Shown: in pieces, positions 9,697 to 17,601 of the stretch | How the letters are laid out: each line of letters begins with the position of its first letter | How positions within the stretch are numbered: position 1 is the first letter of the stretch | DNA from: Pedobacter sp. MC2016-15 | GTDB taxonomy: Bacteria; Bacteroidota; Bacteroidia; Sphingobacteriales; Sphingobacteriaceae | DNA length: 64,000 nucleotides | Direction: 5' to 3' | NCBI RefSeq assembly: GCF_026239695.1 | Contig: NZ_JAPIVS010000004.1 | Span: 1 to 64,000, forward strand | Translations under genes and position numbers: made by a program | Notes under the pieces: model-generated | What the model saw: the letters and a program-made list of their open reading frames with translations, nothing else | Database searches by the model: none | Told to the model about the DNA's origin: nothing

Positions 9697-11043
9697 TTAT
9701 TTTTGTTTGTTTCTGTAAATGTATATTCCTGGTATTTTCAATTTTTTTGATAGTCTGTCCAATTCTTCTTTGGCAGATTTCTCATCTTTTAACGTAGCGA
9801 TACTCATTTTTAGTCTTCTTCCGGACATATTGGTTACCACCTTTGCATCTATGCCGCTTTTTTTCATCAGTGCTATAAAGTTGTCAGCTTCTTTCTGGTC
9901 ATGCATTGAGGCCCCGATGATTTCGTACACTGTAGCTGTATCCACCGGCGTGGCAGGGAGCGTATTGATCAGCGTGTCAGCAGGAGACAGAGAAGCACCA
10001 TTTTTCTGGATAGAATCCGTAGTCAGCGTATCTTCATTTGGCACTGCGGACAGCCCGGGTTTAGCAGCTGAAGTGCTTAACTTCTTAGCCGGAGCTTTAC
10101 CCGTCAGGCCATTAAAAACATCAGGTTTGATCTGATAAACAATACCCATCATCAATGCCAGTATACCAATGCTGATCAGAATTTTTAAGTATGCCGGCAT
10201 AGTTTTTTGTTCTTCTGCCTGGGCGGGATAAACAGGGAAAGGATCTATAGATGAGTTCTCGTCTATAGCGTCTTCCCTGGCACTGATCTTATTTAACTTC
10301 ATGATCACCTCTTCATCACCCGGACCTGTAGATTTCAGGTATGGTGATTTTGAGCGATAAAAGTTTAAGGATTCAATCTCCTCACGCAACTGCTGTTCGT
10401 TCTTTTTGTACTGGGCGAATGGGTTTTCTTCTACAGGTTCCTTCACTTCAGGAACTACTTCTTCCTGCTCGGGGGCTAACTCTGCTGCGATAGGATCAGC
10501 TGCTGGTGTATCGCCAGGATTTTCCTCAGTTTGATCATTGTCAGCAGTAACAGATTCAAGTGTTGGTTCCTCCTCTGGAGTTGAAAGGGGCTCTTCAACC
10601 GCTATATTTTCAGTACTGATTTCCGGAGTTGTTTTTTCCTGCTCATCTTTTACTACGGGTAATCCATAGAAATCGAAGCCGTAATTAATGGATTCCGCTG
10701 GTTCAAACGTTATCTTGTTCCCTGATTTTACGAGTTTACCCAATTCCCCAAAGTTGATTGAATGCTCACGGTCAAGTCTTGATTGTATCTCAGTGCTAAA
10801 TTCATTGATAAAATAGATGGCCGTATCAATGGAAACATTCCGCTTAGTGCCAATAAAAGATGCAAGCAAGGAATCTTCCTTTATTTCATCAGTGAAATCA
10901 AGCGTATAACTTGGCGGGATGAATGAATGCGTTTCGGCATCATACCTTCCCGGTATTTTCTTTTTATAGACAGTTCCCAAACCGGAAATCCCAACGGCTT
11001 TACGCGTTTGAATAAGCTCTGAGAGATATGACAAGACATCCAT
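9697..11043 (-). CDS. HU-CCDC81/SPOR membrane protein
   Basis: This 448-residue protein joins a cytoplasmic N-terminal region resembling the Bacteroidota HU-CCDC81-type domains (about 1-125), an acidic Glu/Pro-rich linker, one membrane helix (about 285-304, YLKILISIGILALMMGIVY), and a C-terminal periplasmic SPOR domain (about 370-448). SPOR domains bind denuded glycan strands of peptidoglycan. The HU-like part may bind a nucleic acid or a protein partner. I chose the ATG at 11043, giving MDVLSYL, over an upstream TTG. The setting between an outer-membrane barrel and ExbB points to a role in envelope or septal organisation, but the function is unknown. Confidence 0.8.
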   Translation of the reverse strand: MDVLSYLSELIQTRKAVGISGLGTVYKKKIPGRYDAETHSFIPPSYTLDFTDEIKEDSLLASFIGTKRNVSIDTAIYFINEFSTEIQSRLDREHSINFGELGKLVKSGNKITFEPAESINYGFDFYGLPVVKDEQEKTTPEISTENIAVEEPLSTPEEEPTLESVTADNDQTEENPGDTPAADPIAAELAPEQEEVVPEVKEPVEENPFAQYKKNEQQLREEIESLNFYRSKSPYLKSTGPGDEEVIMKLNKISAREDAIDENSSIDPFPVYPAQAEEQKTMPAYLKILISIGILALMMGIVYQIKPDVFNGLTGKAPAKKLSTSAAKPGLSAVPNEDTLTTDSIQKNGASLSPADTLINTLPATPVDTATVYEIIGASMHDQKEADNFIALMKKSGIDAKVVTNMSGRRLKMSIATLKDEKSAKEELDRLSKKLKIPGIYIYRNKQK

Positions 11044-11096
11044 TCTGGTAAAAATAAATTTTAATTCCGTATCAACCAATTATAAAATCGATTTGC

Positions 11097-12836
11097 TTAG
11101 AATGAGTAGCTGATTCCACCAAAAACGTTAACACCAATCACCTCATAATACAGGTATCTGCTGTATTTTGTATTCAGTAAGTTGTTTGCTTTTGCAAAGG
11201 CAGAGAACCTGTTATTGATCTTGTAAGTAGCACCAATTCCGAGGTCGACATATCCTTTTACATTTGTTGTTGTCTCAATTGCACTATTAGGAATTACATA
11301 AGGGCTTGCCGGCGCAGACGTATAAAGTTTAGCGTTGCTTGCATCCTGAATAGATACGGCCGCATTGAAACCAATCTTATCGGTCACACTGTAAAGCAAG
11401 TTAGAGTTGATACGGAGCTGAGGTTTGAACCAGCTGTAAGTTTCTGAAGCAGGTTTATAATCTTCAAGATTTAATTTACCAGTCCATTTTAGCTGGTCGC
11501 TCACCTGTACTGAAAGTTCTCCTTCAAGACCCAGTACTTTTGCATTACCAAAGTCGTAGATTACATCAAATCGGGTTGGATCATTAAAGTTGTTTACGAA
11601 CAAAGGCATATCCGTAATTTCTTTACGGTAAACGCGAACTTTGTATCCAAAGCCCGGACCGCCTGTACCTTTAATACCGGCACTGAAGCTTAATTTTTCT
11701 ATCGAATTTCTGATTGCAATATTGCTGTTGAGGAAAGGATTTTCGTCAGTAAGTTCTTTCATAGACGTTCTGTTTACATCACCTTTCAACTCTCCGAAAA
11801 TCTGCAGGTAATCAGGGATCAGCGTGAAGTCTGCTGTTACCGCAGGAAAGATATGTCCGGCAGAAACAGTTCCGAATTCCTGTACATAGTTAATTCCGGC
11901 GTTGATCTTTATACCGTTTGCTTCTAACCTGATGTATGGGTTTAAGCGCAGCAGGTTATTCTTAACATTTGTCAGCTGATCTTTTGTATTGCCAAATTCT
12001 GTGGACGCTGCAAGTCCTAAATTAAAGCTGCTGATTCTTTTGTTCAGGTATCCGTTGATGACCACTGAGTTTTCTTTTGCAGAGAGCTGATCTCCCCAGA
12101 TATAGCCGTTGATCTTTGCGGCATAGCTGAGAGCATCAGGGTCTTCTGTATATTTATTTACCACTTCACCTTCAGCTTCTATAAAGTTGAATGCCTGTTT
12201 GGCAGGATCAAGGTTTCTCAGCGGATTGTTTTCGTCAAAACCGTAGAAGTTGAACCCTTTTCTTTCATAGTTTATACGTCCGCTCAATACAGCCTGATCA
12301 CCGATGCTGCGTCCGAATACGCTGGCTTGCTGCTGACTAAGTTTCTGTCCTTCCAGTTTACCACTTTGGCTAAAATGTCTGAAGAAACCACCAACCTGCA
12401 GGGCTTCGTCTCTGTCCATATTGATATAGGCTTCACCGAAGATGGTGTTTGCAGAACCCAGGCCACCTTTCACATAGTTATTGATCAGTTCAGCTTGTTT
12501 CTCAGCAGCAACATCCTGTGCATAGAGCTTATCAATATCAGAGTTCAGCATCAGCTTTCTGTCAGTAAGCGCATAGTTGAAGCGTGCTTTATAGGATTTT
12601 ACATCATTTAAATCCGGACTTCTTCTGAGTTTAACCGCTTCGGCTAAAATTGGTTTGTATGGTCTTACTACTTCAATTTCTTCTGTTACAGCTTTATCGT
12701 CTTTCTTCTCTTCCGGTTTTTGCTCGGTTTTTTTATCGGTCTTTTTCTCCGTAGTTTTTTTATCCTGCGCGTTCACTGTAAGTGTGCCTGCGGTAAGAAA
12801 AAGAAAGGATATATATACTAGTTTGCTCAATTTCAT
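11097..12836 (-). CDS. outer-membrane beta-barrel protein of envelope operon
   Basis: This 579-residue protein begins with a signal peptide (cleavage near the Ala-Gln at about 23-24) and a strongly charged Lys/Asp/Glu/Thr segment (about 25-50). A conserved-looking start (EEIEVVRPYKPILAEA) follows, then alternating strands that end in the aromatic pattern GGISYSF, a typical C-terminal barrel signal. The end resembles TonB-dependent receptor barrels (NNLLNTKYSRYLYYE), but I see no N-terminal plug or carboxypeptidase-regulatory domain. It is the second gene of the operon, 11 bases after the TPR gene. It may be an anchor or pore moved by the ExbBD/TonB-like motor. The substrate is unknown. Confidence 0.75.
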   Translation of the reverse strand: MKLSKLVYISFLFLTAGTLTVNAQDKKTTEKKTDKKTEQKPEEKKDDKAVTEEIEVVRPYKPILAEAVKLRRSPDLNDVKSYKARFNYALTDRKLMLNSDIDKLYAQDVAAEKQAELINNYVKGGLGSANTIFGEAYINMDRDEALQVGGFFRHFSQSGKLEGQKLSQQQASVFGRSIGDQAVLSGRINYERKGFNFYGFDENNPLRNLDPAKQAFNFIEAEGEVVNKYTEDPDALSYAAKINGYIWGDQLSAKENSVVINGYLNKRISSFNLGLAASTEFGNTKDQLTNVKNNLLRLNPYIRLEANGIKINAGINYVQEFGTVSAGHIFPAVTADFTLIPDYLQIFGELKGDVNRTSMKELTDENPFLNSNIAIRNSIEKLSFSAGIKGTGGPGFGYKVRVYRKEITDMPLFVNNFNDPTRFDVIYDFGNAKVLGLEGELSVQVSDQLKWTGKLNLEDYKPASETYSWFKPQLRINSNLLYSVTDKIGFNAAVSIQDASNAKLYTSAPASPYVIPNSAIETTTNVKGYVDLGIGATYKINNRFSAFAKANNLLNTKYSRYLYYEVIGVNVFGGISYSF

Positions 12837-12847
12837 GATGCTTGGTC

Positions 12848-15800
12848 TTATTTAATTTTTTGTAATTTTTCTTTGGCAGTAGCTACGATTTCGTCTTTAC
12901 CGTCATAATTGTCAATAATACTGAGCAGTGTGCTTTTTGCCTGCAGGTTGTCTTTAAGGGCAACATAGTTATCTGCCAGCAGGATGAATGACTTGGCTAC
13001 CCAGTAATCATAAGATGGCATGTTATTGATGATATCAAAGCAGGTTTTTTGCGAAGTTTTGTATTCACGTTTATTGTACTGGATTTGTGCCAGTGTAAAT
13101 TTAGACTCTGCTGCTGCGATCGTTTTTGTTTTTGCTGCTACATTGCTGAATGCTTTTACGGCAGATGTTGTATCGGCTTTTATCAGGTAAGCTTTACCAG
13201 CATAAAGATCAACACTGTTCCTTTCTTCTTCTGAAGCTTTCTCCGACTCTTTGGTCAGTTGAACATACTTGAGCATGTCATCAGGGCTGTTTAGAGCTGT
13301 GTAGGCCTTAAGCAGGTTATTGATCGCATAAGAATAGTGTGATTTATAATCAGCAGTAGTCTCCAGTCTTTTCAGGTATACGATTGCTTCGTTGTATTTC
13401 TTCTGATCCAGGAAAAGTTTGGAAATACTGATCAGAGAGCGCTCAGTCCAGTCGCTCGTCCAGTCGTTCAGAATAAATTCATAATCCGGAATAGCCTCAT
13501 CCGGACGGTTCAGTTTTACCAAAGATTCAGCTCTGATGAACTTAGCTTCCTTGGCATGGATTGCTTTAGGATATTTATCGAAGTAAGCATTTACACTTTC
13601 TACAGTACCCTGTGCATCACCTTTCAGGTACATTGTATTTGCAGCCTGGAAAACGATATTATCCTGGTCGGCCACCGTGTAGTTTCCGATTGGGGTAGTA
13701 GCGGCATAAGTGATAAAACCATTTGCATCCCCGCGGTCTACATAGATGTTTTTGATTGACTCCAGAGCCTGTTTCGCCTCTTCAGTACTTGCGTAGTCAG
13801 TAATTACCTTTTTAAATGATTCCAGTGCAGCGTCATCCTGATCCTGGTTGTATTGTACCAGACCAATGGTTACCAGTGCCCTTGGGACATAGCTGCTGTT
13901 TGGATATTTGGCGATGAGCGCTGTCAAATCATTTTTGGATCTGTCCAGTTCACCTTTATTGAAATAAGTATATGCTGTTTCGAAGCCTGCATCATCCGCG
14001 TAGTTAGATGAAGGGAACTGTTGCAGCAGGCTTTGCATAGTAGCAATTTTAGTATCATTCTGATCCTGAAGACCCTGTATCATACCTCTCTGGAACAAAG
14101 CATAATCATCACCGGTAGATTTATCACTGATGATCCTGTTGTAATAATTTAAGGCATTGCCATAGCTTTTATTTACGAAGTATGAATCTGCAAGACGTAC
14201 CGTAGCGTCAACTACAGTGTTTTTATCTTTGTCGTTTCCAGCGAGGAAGCGTTCGAAATAATTGGCAGCCTTAGAGTACTTTTCATCTTCGAATGCTGCA
14301 TAAGCCAGTGCATAGTTGGCAAAGTTGTAAACTTTAGTTTTTTCGGCACCTGGCATAGTCAGGAATTTCTCGAAGGTTTTTACCGCTTCGCCAAATTTGC
14401 GCAGTTCATACATCGACTCTGCCATCCAGTAGGTACTCAGGGCATTTATTTCCTGATCATCCGGATAAGCATTGGAGCGGATAAACATCGACAAAGCATT
14501 TGGAAATGCACGCTCGTTATAGAATTCCAGACCTCTGAAATAAGTTACCTTCTGGTATGCTTCTTCGGCTTCAGGTGATTTTTTAACGATAGGTTCCAGG
14601 ATGTCAATTGCTGCCTGGTAGTTTTTACTCGTTAAGAGAATCTCTCCAAGTAGAGTTTTAGCTTCATTGATCTTCGCTGAGCGCGGGAATTGTTTCAGAA
14701 AGTTCTGTGTAGATTCCAGTGCCTGTTGATTGAAGTCAAGTTCATAGCTTAAGCGGGCATAGTTGATCCATGATTCTTCCTGGATATCTTTATCGAACTC
14801 CAAACGCGAAGCCCTGAAGAAAGCACTTCTGGCTTTTTCTTTATCAGTTAATTTAAGGAAAGCACGACCCAGCGTGTACATCCCGCTTTGAAGGTAAACG
14901 TCGTCAGTATTAAGCTGTGATAAAACAGTTACTGCTTCTTTTGTTTTGTTAAGCTGAAAAAGTGAATATCCATACTGATAGATAAACAGGTTATTTTTCT
15001 TTTCTGATTTATCTTTCGAATAGAAATCCCGGAAATACAACTCTGCGTTTTTGAAATCTGATTTTGCAAAATATGATGCCGCAATCAGGCTCAGCATTTC
15101 TGCTTCAAACTGTTGCTTACTGCTTTTCAGAATAGGAAGGGCATAGCTGATCACATCGTCATATCTCTTGTCGAGGTAATACATAGAGGTGATGTAGTAA
15201 GGATAACTCGCTTCATAAGTAGGAGAGCCCTTTAACTTTTCAAAGTTAGCCAGTGCAGTTTTGTAGTCTTTATTCTGATATCTGATGTAAGCAAAGTAAT
15301 AGATAGAACTTTCCTGGAAAGGCCCTTCTTCATTTTTCACTTGTTCAAATAGAGGTTCCGCTTTCGCGATGTCTTTTTGCACGAAGTATGAATAGGCTTG
15401 TTTGAACTGGTATTCTGTACGTTGTTTTTTGGAAAGGGTAGAAGGATCAGTTTTTTCGAACCACTCCAAAGCCTTTACATAGTTTTTTTGCTCGAAGTAA
15501 GATTTACCAACATGAAAGAAGGCAAGCTTTGTATTTGGGTTTAGCGGATAGTCACGGATGAAAGTCTGGAAAAGACTTTCTGCATCGTTATTGCCCAGCT
15601 CAAGGGCACATACAGCGGCATAGAATTTGGCATTTTCTTTCAGTGTAGAAAGTTCCGAATTGCTCTCCTGCTGTGTTCCCGGTTTTGTTCTAAGCTGCTC
15701 TACAAGTCTGAACTGTTGGGCAGCAGCAACATATTTTTCGTTATCGAGTAATTCGAGGCCAGTCTGATAATTTTTATTGAGGTTTACTAACGCACTTACC

Positions 15801-15865
15801 TGAGCGTAACCTGTGGTGAGGTTACCAGCCAATAAAAGCGGAATAAAAAGGTATTTTTTCTGCAT
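12848..15865 (-). CDS. large periplasmic TPR-repeat protein
   Basis: This 1005-residue protein starts with a signal peptide (cleavage near AQ at about 21-22) and is almost wholly made of TPR/Sel-like helical repeats (for example ALEWFEKTDPSTLSKKQ, AANYFERFLAGND, EAIPDYEFILNDW). The repeats resemble the YbgF/BamD class of periplasmic TPR proteins, so it should act as a scaffold beneath the outer membrane. It is the first gene of the operon leading to the barrel, HU/SPOR, ExbB, ExbD and TonB-like genes. A palindromic three-copy motif lies directly upstream. No enzyme domain is visible. Confidence 0.8.
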   Translation of the reverse strand: MQKKYLFIPLLLAGNLTTGYAQVSALVNLNKNYQTGLELLDNEKYVAAAQQFRLVEQLRTKPGTQQESNSELSTLKENAKFYAAVCALELGNNDAESLFQTFIRDYPLNPNTKLAFFHVGKSYFEQKNYVKALEWFEKTDPSTLSKKQRTEYQFKQAYSYFVQKDIAKAEPLFEQVKNEEGPFQESSIYYFAYIRYQNKDYKTALANFEKLKGSPTYEASYPYYITSMYYLDKRYDDVISYALPILKSSKQQFEAEMLSLIAASYFAKSDFKNAELYFRDFYSKDKSEKKNNLFIYQYGYSLFQLNKTKEAVTVLSQLNTDDVYLQSGMYTLGRAFLKLTDKEKARSAFFRASRLEFDKDIQEESWINYARLSYELDFNQQALESTQNFLKQFPRSAKINEAKTLLGEILLTSKNYQAAIDILEPIVKKSPEAEEAYQKVTYFRGLEFYNERAFPNALSMFIRSNAYPDDQEINALSTYWMAESMYELRKFGEAVKTFEKFLTMPGAEKTKVYNFANYALAYAAFEDEKYSKAANYFERFLAGNDKDKNTVVDATVRLADSYFVNKSYGNALNYYNRIISDKSTGDDYALFQRGMIQGLQDQNDTKIATMQSLLQQFPSSNYADDAGFETAYTYFNKGELDRSKNDLTALIAKYPNSSYVPRALVTIGLVQYNQDQDDAALESFKKVITDYASTEEAKQALESIKNIYVDRGDANGFITYAATTPIGNYTVADQDNIVFQAANTMYLKGDAQGTVESVNAYFDKYPKAIHAKEAKFIRAESLVKLNRPDEAIPDYEFILNDWTSDWTERSLISISKLFLDQKKYNEAIVYLKRLETTADYKSHYSYAINNLLKAYTALNSPDDMLKYVQLTKESEKASEEERNSVDLYAGKAYLIKADTTSAVKAFSNVAAKTKTIAAAESKFTLAQIQYNKREYKTSQKTCFDIINNMPSYDYWVAKSFILLADNYVALKDNLQAKSTLLSIIDNYDGKDEIVATAKEKLQKIK

Positions 15866-15885
15866 TTGGTTTGAATATATTGGTG

Positions 15886-15893
15886 CTAATATA
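15886..15893 (-). promoter_or_regulatory. possible -7 box of the envelope operon
   Basis: TATATTAG on the minus strand is a weak match to TAnnTTTG. It is placed here because it lies between the palindrome at 15906-15936 and the TPR start at 15865. No clear -33 box is visible; the palindrome would cover that position. Confidence 0.3.
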
Positions 15894-15905
15894 AAAATTG
15901 TAGAG

Positions 15906-15953
15906 ACACTTGTTAACGATAGAAGTTAACAAGTGTTAATAACACTGTTTAAC
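15906..15953. repeat. three-copy 12-bp motif with perfect inverted repeat
   Basis: ACACTTGTTAAC (15906-15917) is repeated perfectly in inverted form at 15925-15936 (7-base spacer) and again in direct form as ACACTGTTTAAC at 15942-15953, which differs only by swapping two central bases. No T-run follows on either strand, so it is a poor terminator. Its place 40-90 bases upstream of the TPR gene fits an operator for the envelope operon. Termination of pyrB is the alternative. Confidence 0.7.
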
Positions 15954-15994
15954 GTAAAGTTTGTAAAATTGGTATTAGGAAAGTTACAAAGAGG

Positions 15995-16927
15995 TTAATC
16001 TCTCTGAGAAGCAAGCAGATAGAGTACGGCCATTCTTACCGCAACACCATTTTCTACCTGATCTAAGATGATCGATTGTTTACTGTCTGCAACATCACTT
16101 GTGATTTCCACACCCCTGTTAATAGGTCCGGGATGCATCACAATGATCTCTTTATCCAGGTTATCCAAAATCTGTTTGTTCAGACCATACATCATCGCAT
16201 ATTCTCTGAGCGAAGGGAAGTATTTGATATCCTGTCTCTCCATCTGAATCCTCAACATGTTGGCCACATCGCACCAGTTTAGGGCTTTGATCAGATTGTG
16301 TTCCACCTTTACACCCAGCGCTTCAATATGTTTGGGGATTAAAGTTGTTGGTCCGCAAACCATAACTTCGGCTCCTAATTTCTGCAGGCAGAGAATGTTG
16401 GATATCGCTACCCTGGAGTGTAAAATATCACCCACAATCACTACCTTTTTTCCCCTCACATCGCCAAGTTTCTGACGGATGGAATAGGCATCAAGCAGTG
16501 CCTGGGTAGGATGTTCATGAGCACCATCTCCGGCATTTACGATCTGTGCATTGATATGTTTGCTGAGGAAAACACCTGCTCCTGCATATGGATGCCGCAT
16601 CACCACCATATCCACTTTCATGGCCAGGATGTTATTTACGGTATCAATCAGCGTTTCACCTTTACTTACTGAAGAAGAAGAGGCGGCGAAGTTGATCACG
16701 TCGGCAGACAATCTTTTTTCAGCAAGTTCAAAAGATAGCTTGGTCCGCGTAGAATTTTCGAAGAAGATATTGGCGATTGTGATATCACGCAGGGAAGGGA
16801 CTCTTTTGATCGGTCTGTTGATCACGTCCTTAAAATTATCTGCAGTTTCAAAAATCAATTCAATATCATTCAGGTTGATGTCTTTGATGCCTAAAAGATG
16901 TCGTGTTGATAGTTTTTCTGCTGCCAT
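15995..16927 (-). CDS. pyrB: aspartate carbamoyltransferase catalytic chain
   Basis: This enzyme condenses carbamoyl phosphate with aspartate in the second step of pyrimidine synthesis, in the cytoplasm. The 310-residue chain carries the carbamoyl-phosphate loop STRT at 59-62 (FENSTRTKLSF), HPTQ at 139-142 and the C-terminal HPGPINRGVEI aspartate-binding stretch. The length is that of a catalytic subunit. No regulatory subunit (pyrI) lies beside it. It follows pyrR with only three bases between and is surely cotranscribed with it. Confidence 0.96.
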   Translation of the reverse strand: MAAEKLSTRHLLGIKDINLNDIELIFETADNFKDVINRPIKRVPSLRDITIANIFFENSTRTKLSFELAEKRLSADVINFAASSSSVSKGETLIDTVNNILAMKVDMVVMRHPYAGAGVFLSKHINAQIVNAGDGAHEHPTQALLDAYSIRQKLGDVRGKKVVIVGDILHSRVAISNILCLQKLGAEVMVCGPTTLIPKHIEALGVKVEHNLIKALNWCDVANMLRIQMERQDIKYFPSLREYAMMYGLNKQILDNLDKEIIVMHPGPINRGVEITSDVADSKQSIILDQVENGVAVRMAVLYLLASQRD

Positions 16928-16930
16928 TTC

Positions 16931-17479
16931 TTACTTATTTCTTTCTGATAATAAAATTACTTTGTCTTCACCTTCGGTTTCTTTCCAGCTCACTTTTACC
17001 AGCTGCGAATCCATGCTATCCACCTGTTGTCCGATATAATCCGGTTCAATAGGGACATGTCTGGAGAACCTCCTGTCGATTAAGACCATGAGTTCAACTT
17101 TAGCTGGTCTGCCATAAGCCAGTAGTGCATCTAAGGCAGCTCTGATCGTGCGGCCGGTCCATAACACGTCATCTATAAGGATGACGTTGCAGCCCTCAAT
17201 GATGAAATCTATAGTATTGCTGCTGGCGGATACAATTCCGTCTTTTCTTCTGAAATCGTCTCTGAAAAAAGTAATATCAAGATTACCTTTCCGGATGTTT
17301 TCAGTTTTAAGAATATGAGTGAGTTCTTGTTTTACCCTATCGGCGAAGTAGCTGCCCCGGGGTTGAATGCCAATAAGTACGGTATTAGAAAAATCGGTAT
17401 GATTCTCAATTAATTGATGACAAAGTCTTTTAATTGTGATTTGGAACTTTTTACCGTCTAGCAGGGTTCTTTTTTGCAT
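16931..17479 (-). CDS. pyrR: PyrR: pyrimidine regulator / uracil phosphoribosyltransferase
   Basis: This phosphoribosyltransferase-fold protein senses UMP in Gram-positive bacteria by binding pyr mRNA leaders, and often also makes UMP from uracil and PRPP. The 182-residue protein has the PRPP-binding loop VILIDDVLWTGRTI near 98-111 and the basic, Arg-rich N-terminal half of PyrR. I chose the ATG at 17479 (MQKRTLLDG) over a TTG two codons upstream. It leads the pyrR-pyrB operon. The predicted leader is very short, so RNA attenuation at its own operon seems unlikely. Confidence 0.9.
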   Translation of the reverse strand: MQKRTLLDGKKFQITIKRLCHQLIENHTDFSNTVLIGIQPRGSYFADRVKQELTHILKTENIRKGNLDITFFRDDFRRKDGIVSASSNTIDFIIEGCNVILIDDVLWTGRTIRAALDALLAYGRPAKVELMVLIDRRFSRHVPIEPDYIGQQVDSMDSQLVKVSWKETEGEDKVILLSERNK

Positions 17480-17495
17480 TGACAAATTGATTAGG

Positions 17496-17503
17496 CAAAT
17501 ATA
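17496..17503 (-). promoter_or_regulatory. -7 box of pyrRB operon
   Basis: TATATTTG on the minus strand matches TAnnTTTG exactly, with a predicted leader of about 13 bases to the pyrR ATG. It overlaps nothing coding. A -33 element is not clear. Confidence 0.6.
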
Positions 17504-17551
17504 AAAAATCGAATTGAATTACGGGGATGCATTTACAATTTATTTGAAAAC

Positions 17552-17581
17552 AAAAAAGCATCCCGGTTAGGGGATGCTTTT
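17552..17581 (-). terminator. terminator of rpsA
   Basis: A perfect 11-bp stem (17554-17564 with 17571-17581) has a 6-base loop and runs into six Ts on the minus strand. It isolates rpsA from the pyrRB promoter just downstream. Confidence 0.9.
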
Positions 17582-17601
17582 CAAATATATAAGCTTTAAG
17601 A

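Noticed and set aside
11044..11079. TTG at 11079 as start of the HU/SPOR protein
   Set aside because: The ATG at 11043 starts the first helix of the HU-like domain; the added 12 residues have no support.
15906..15936. Perfect inverted repeat read as a pyrB terminator
   Set aside because: The stem is A+T-rich and is not followed by a T-run on the minus strand, so a protein-binding site is more likely, though termination is not excluded.
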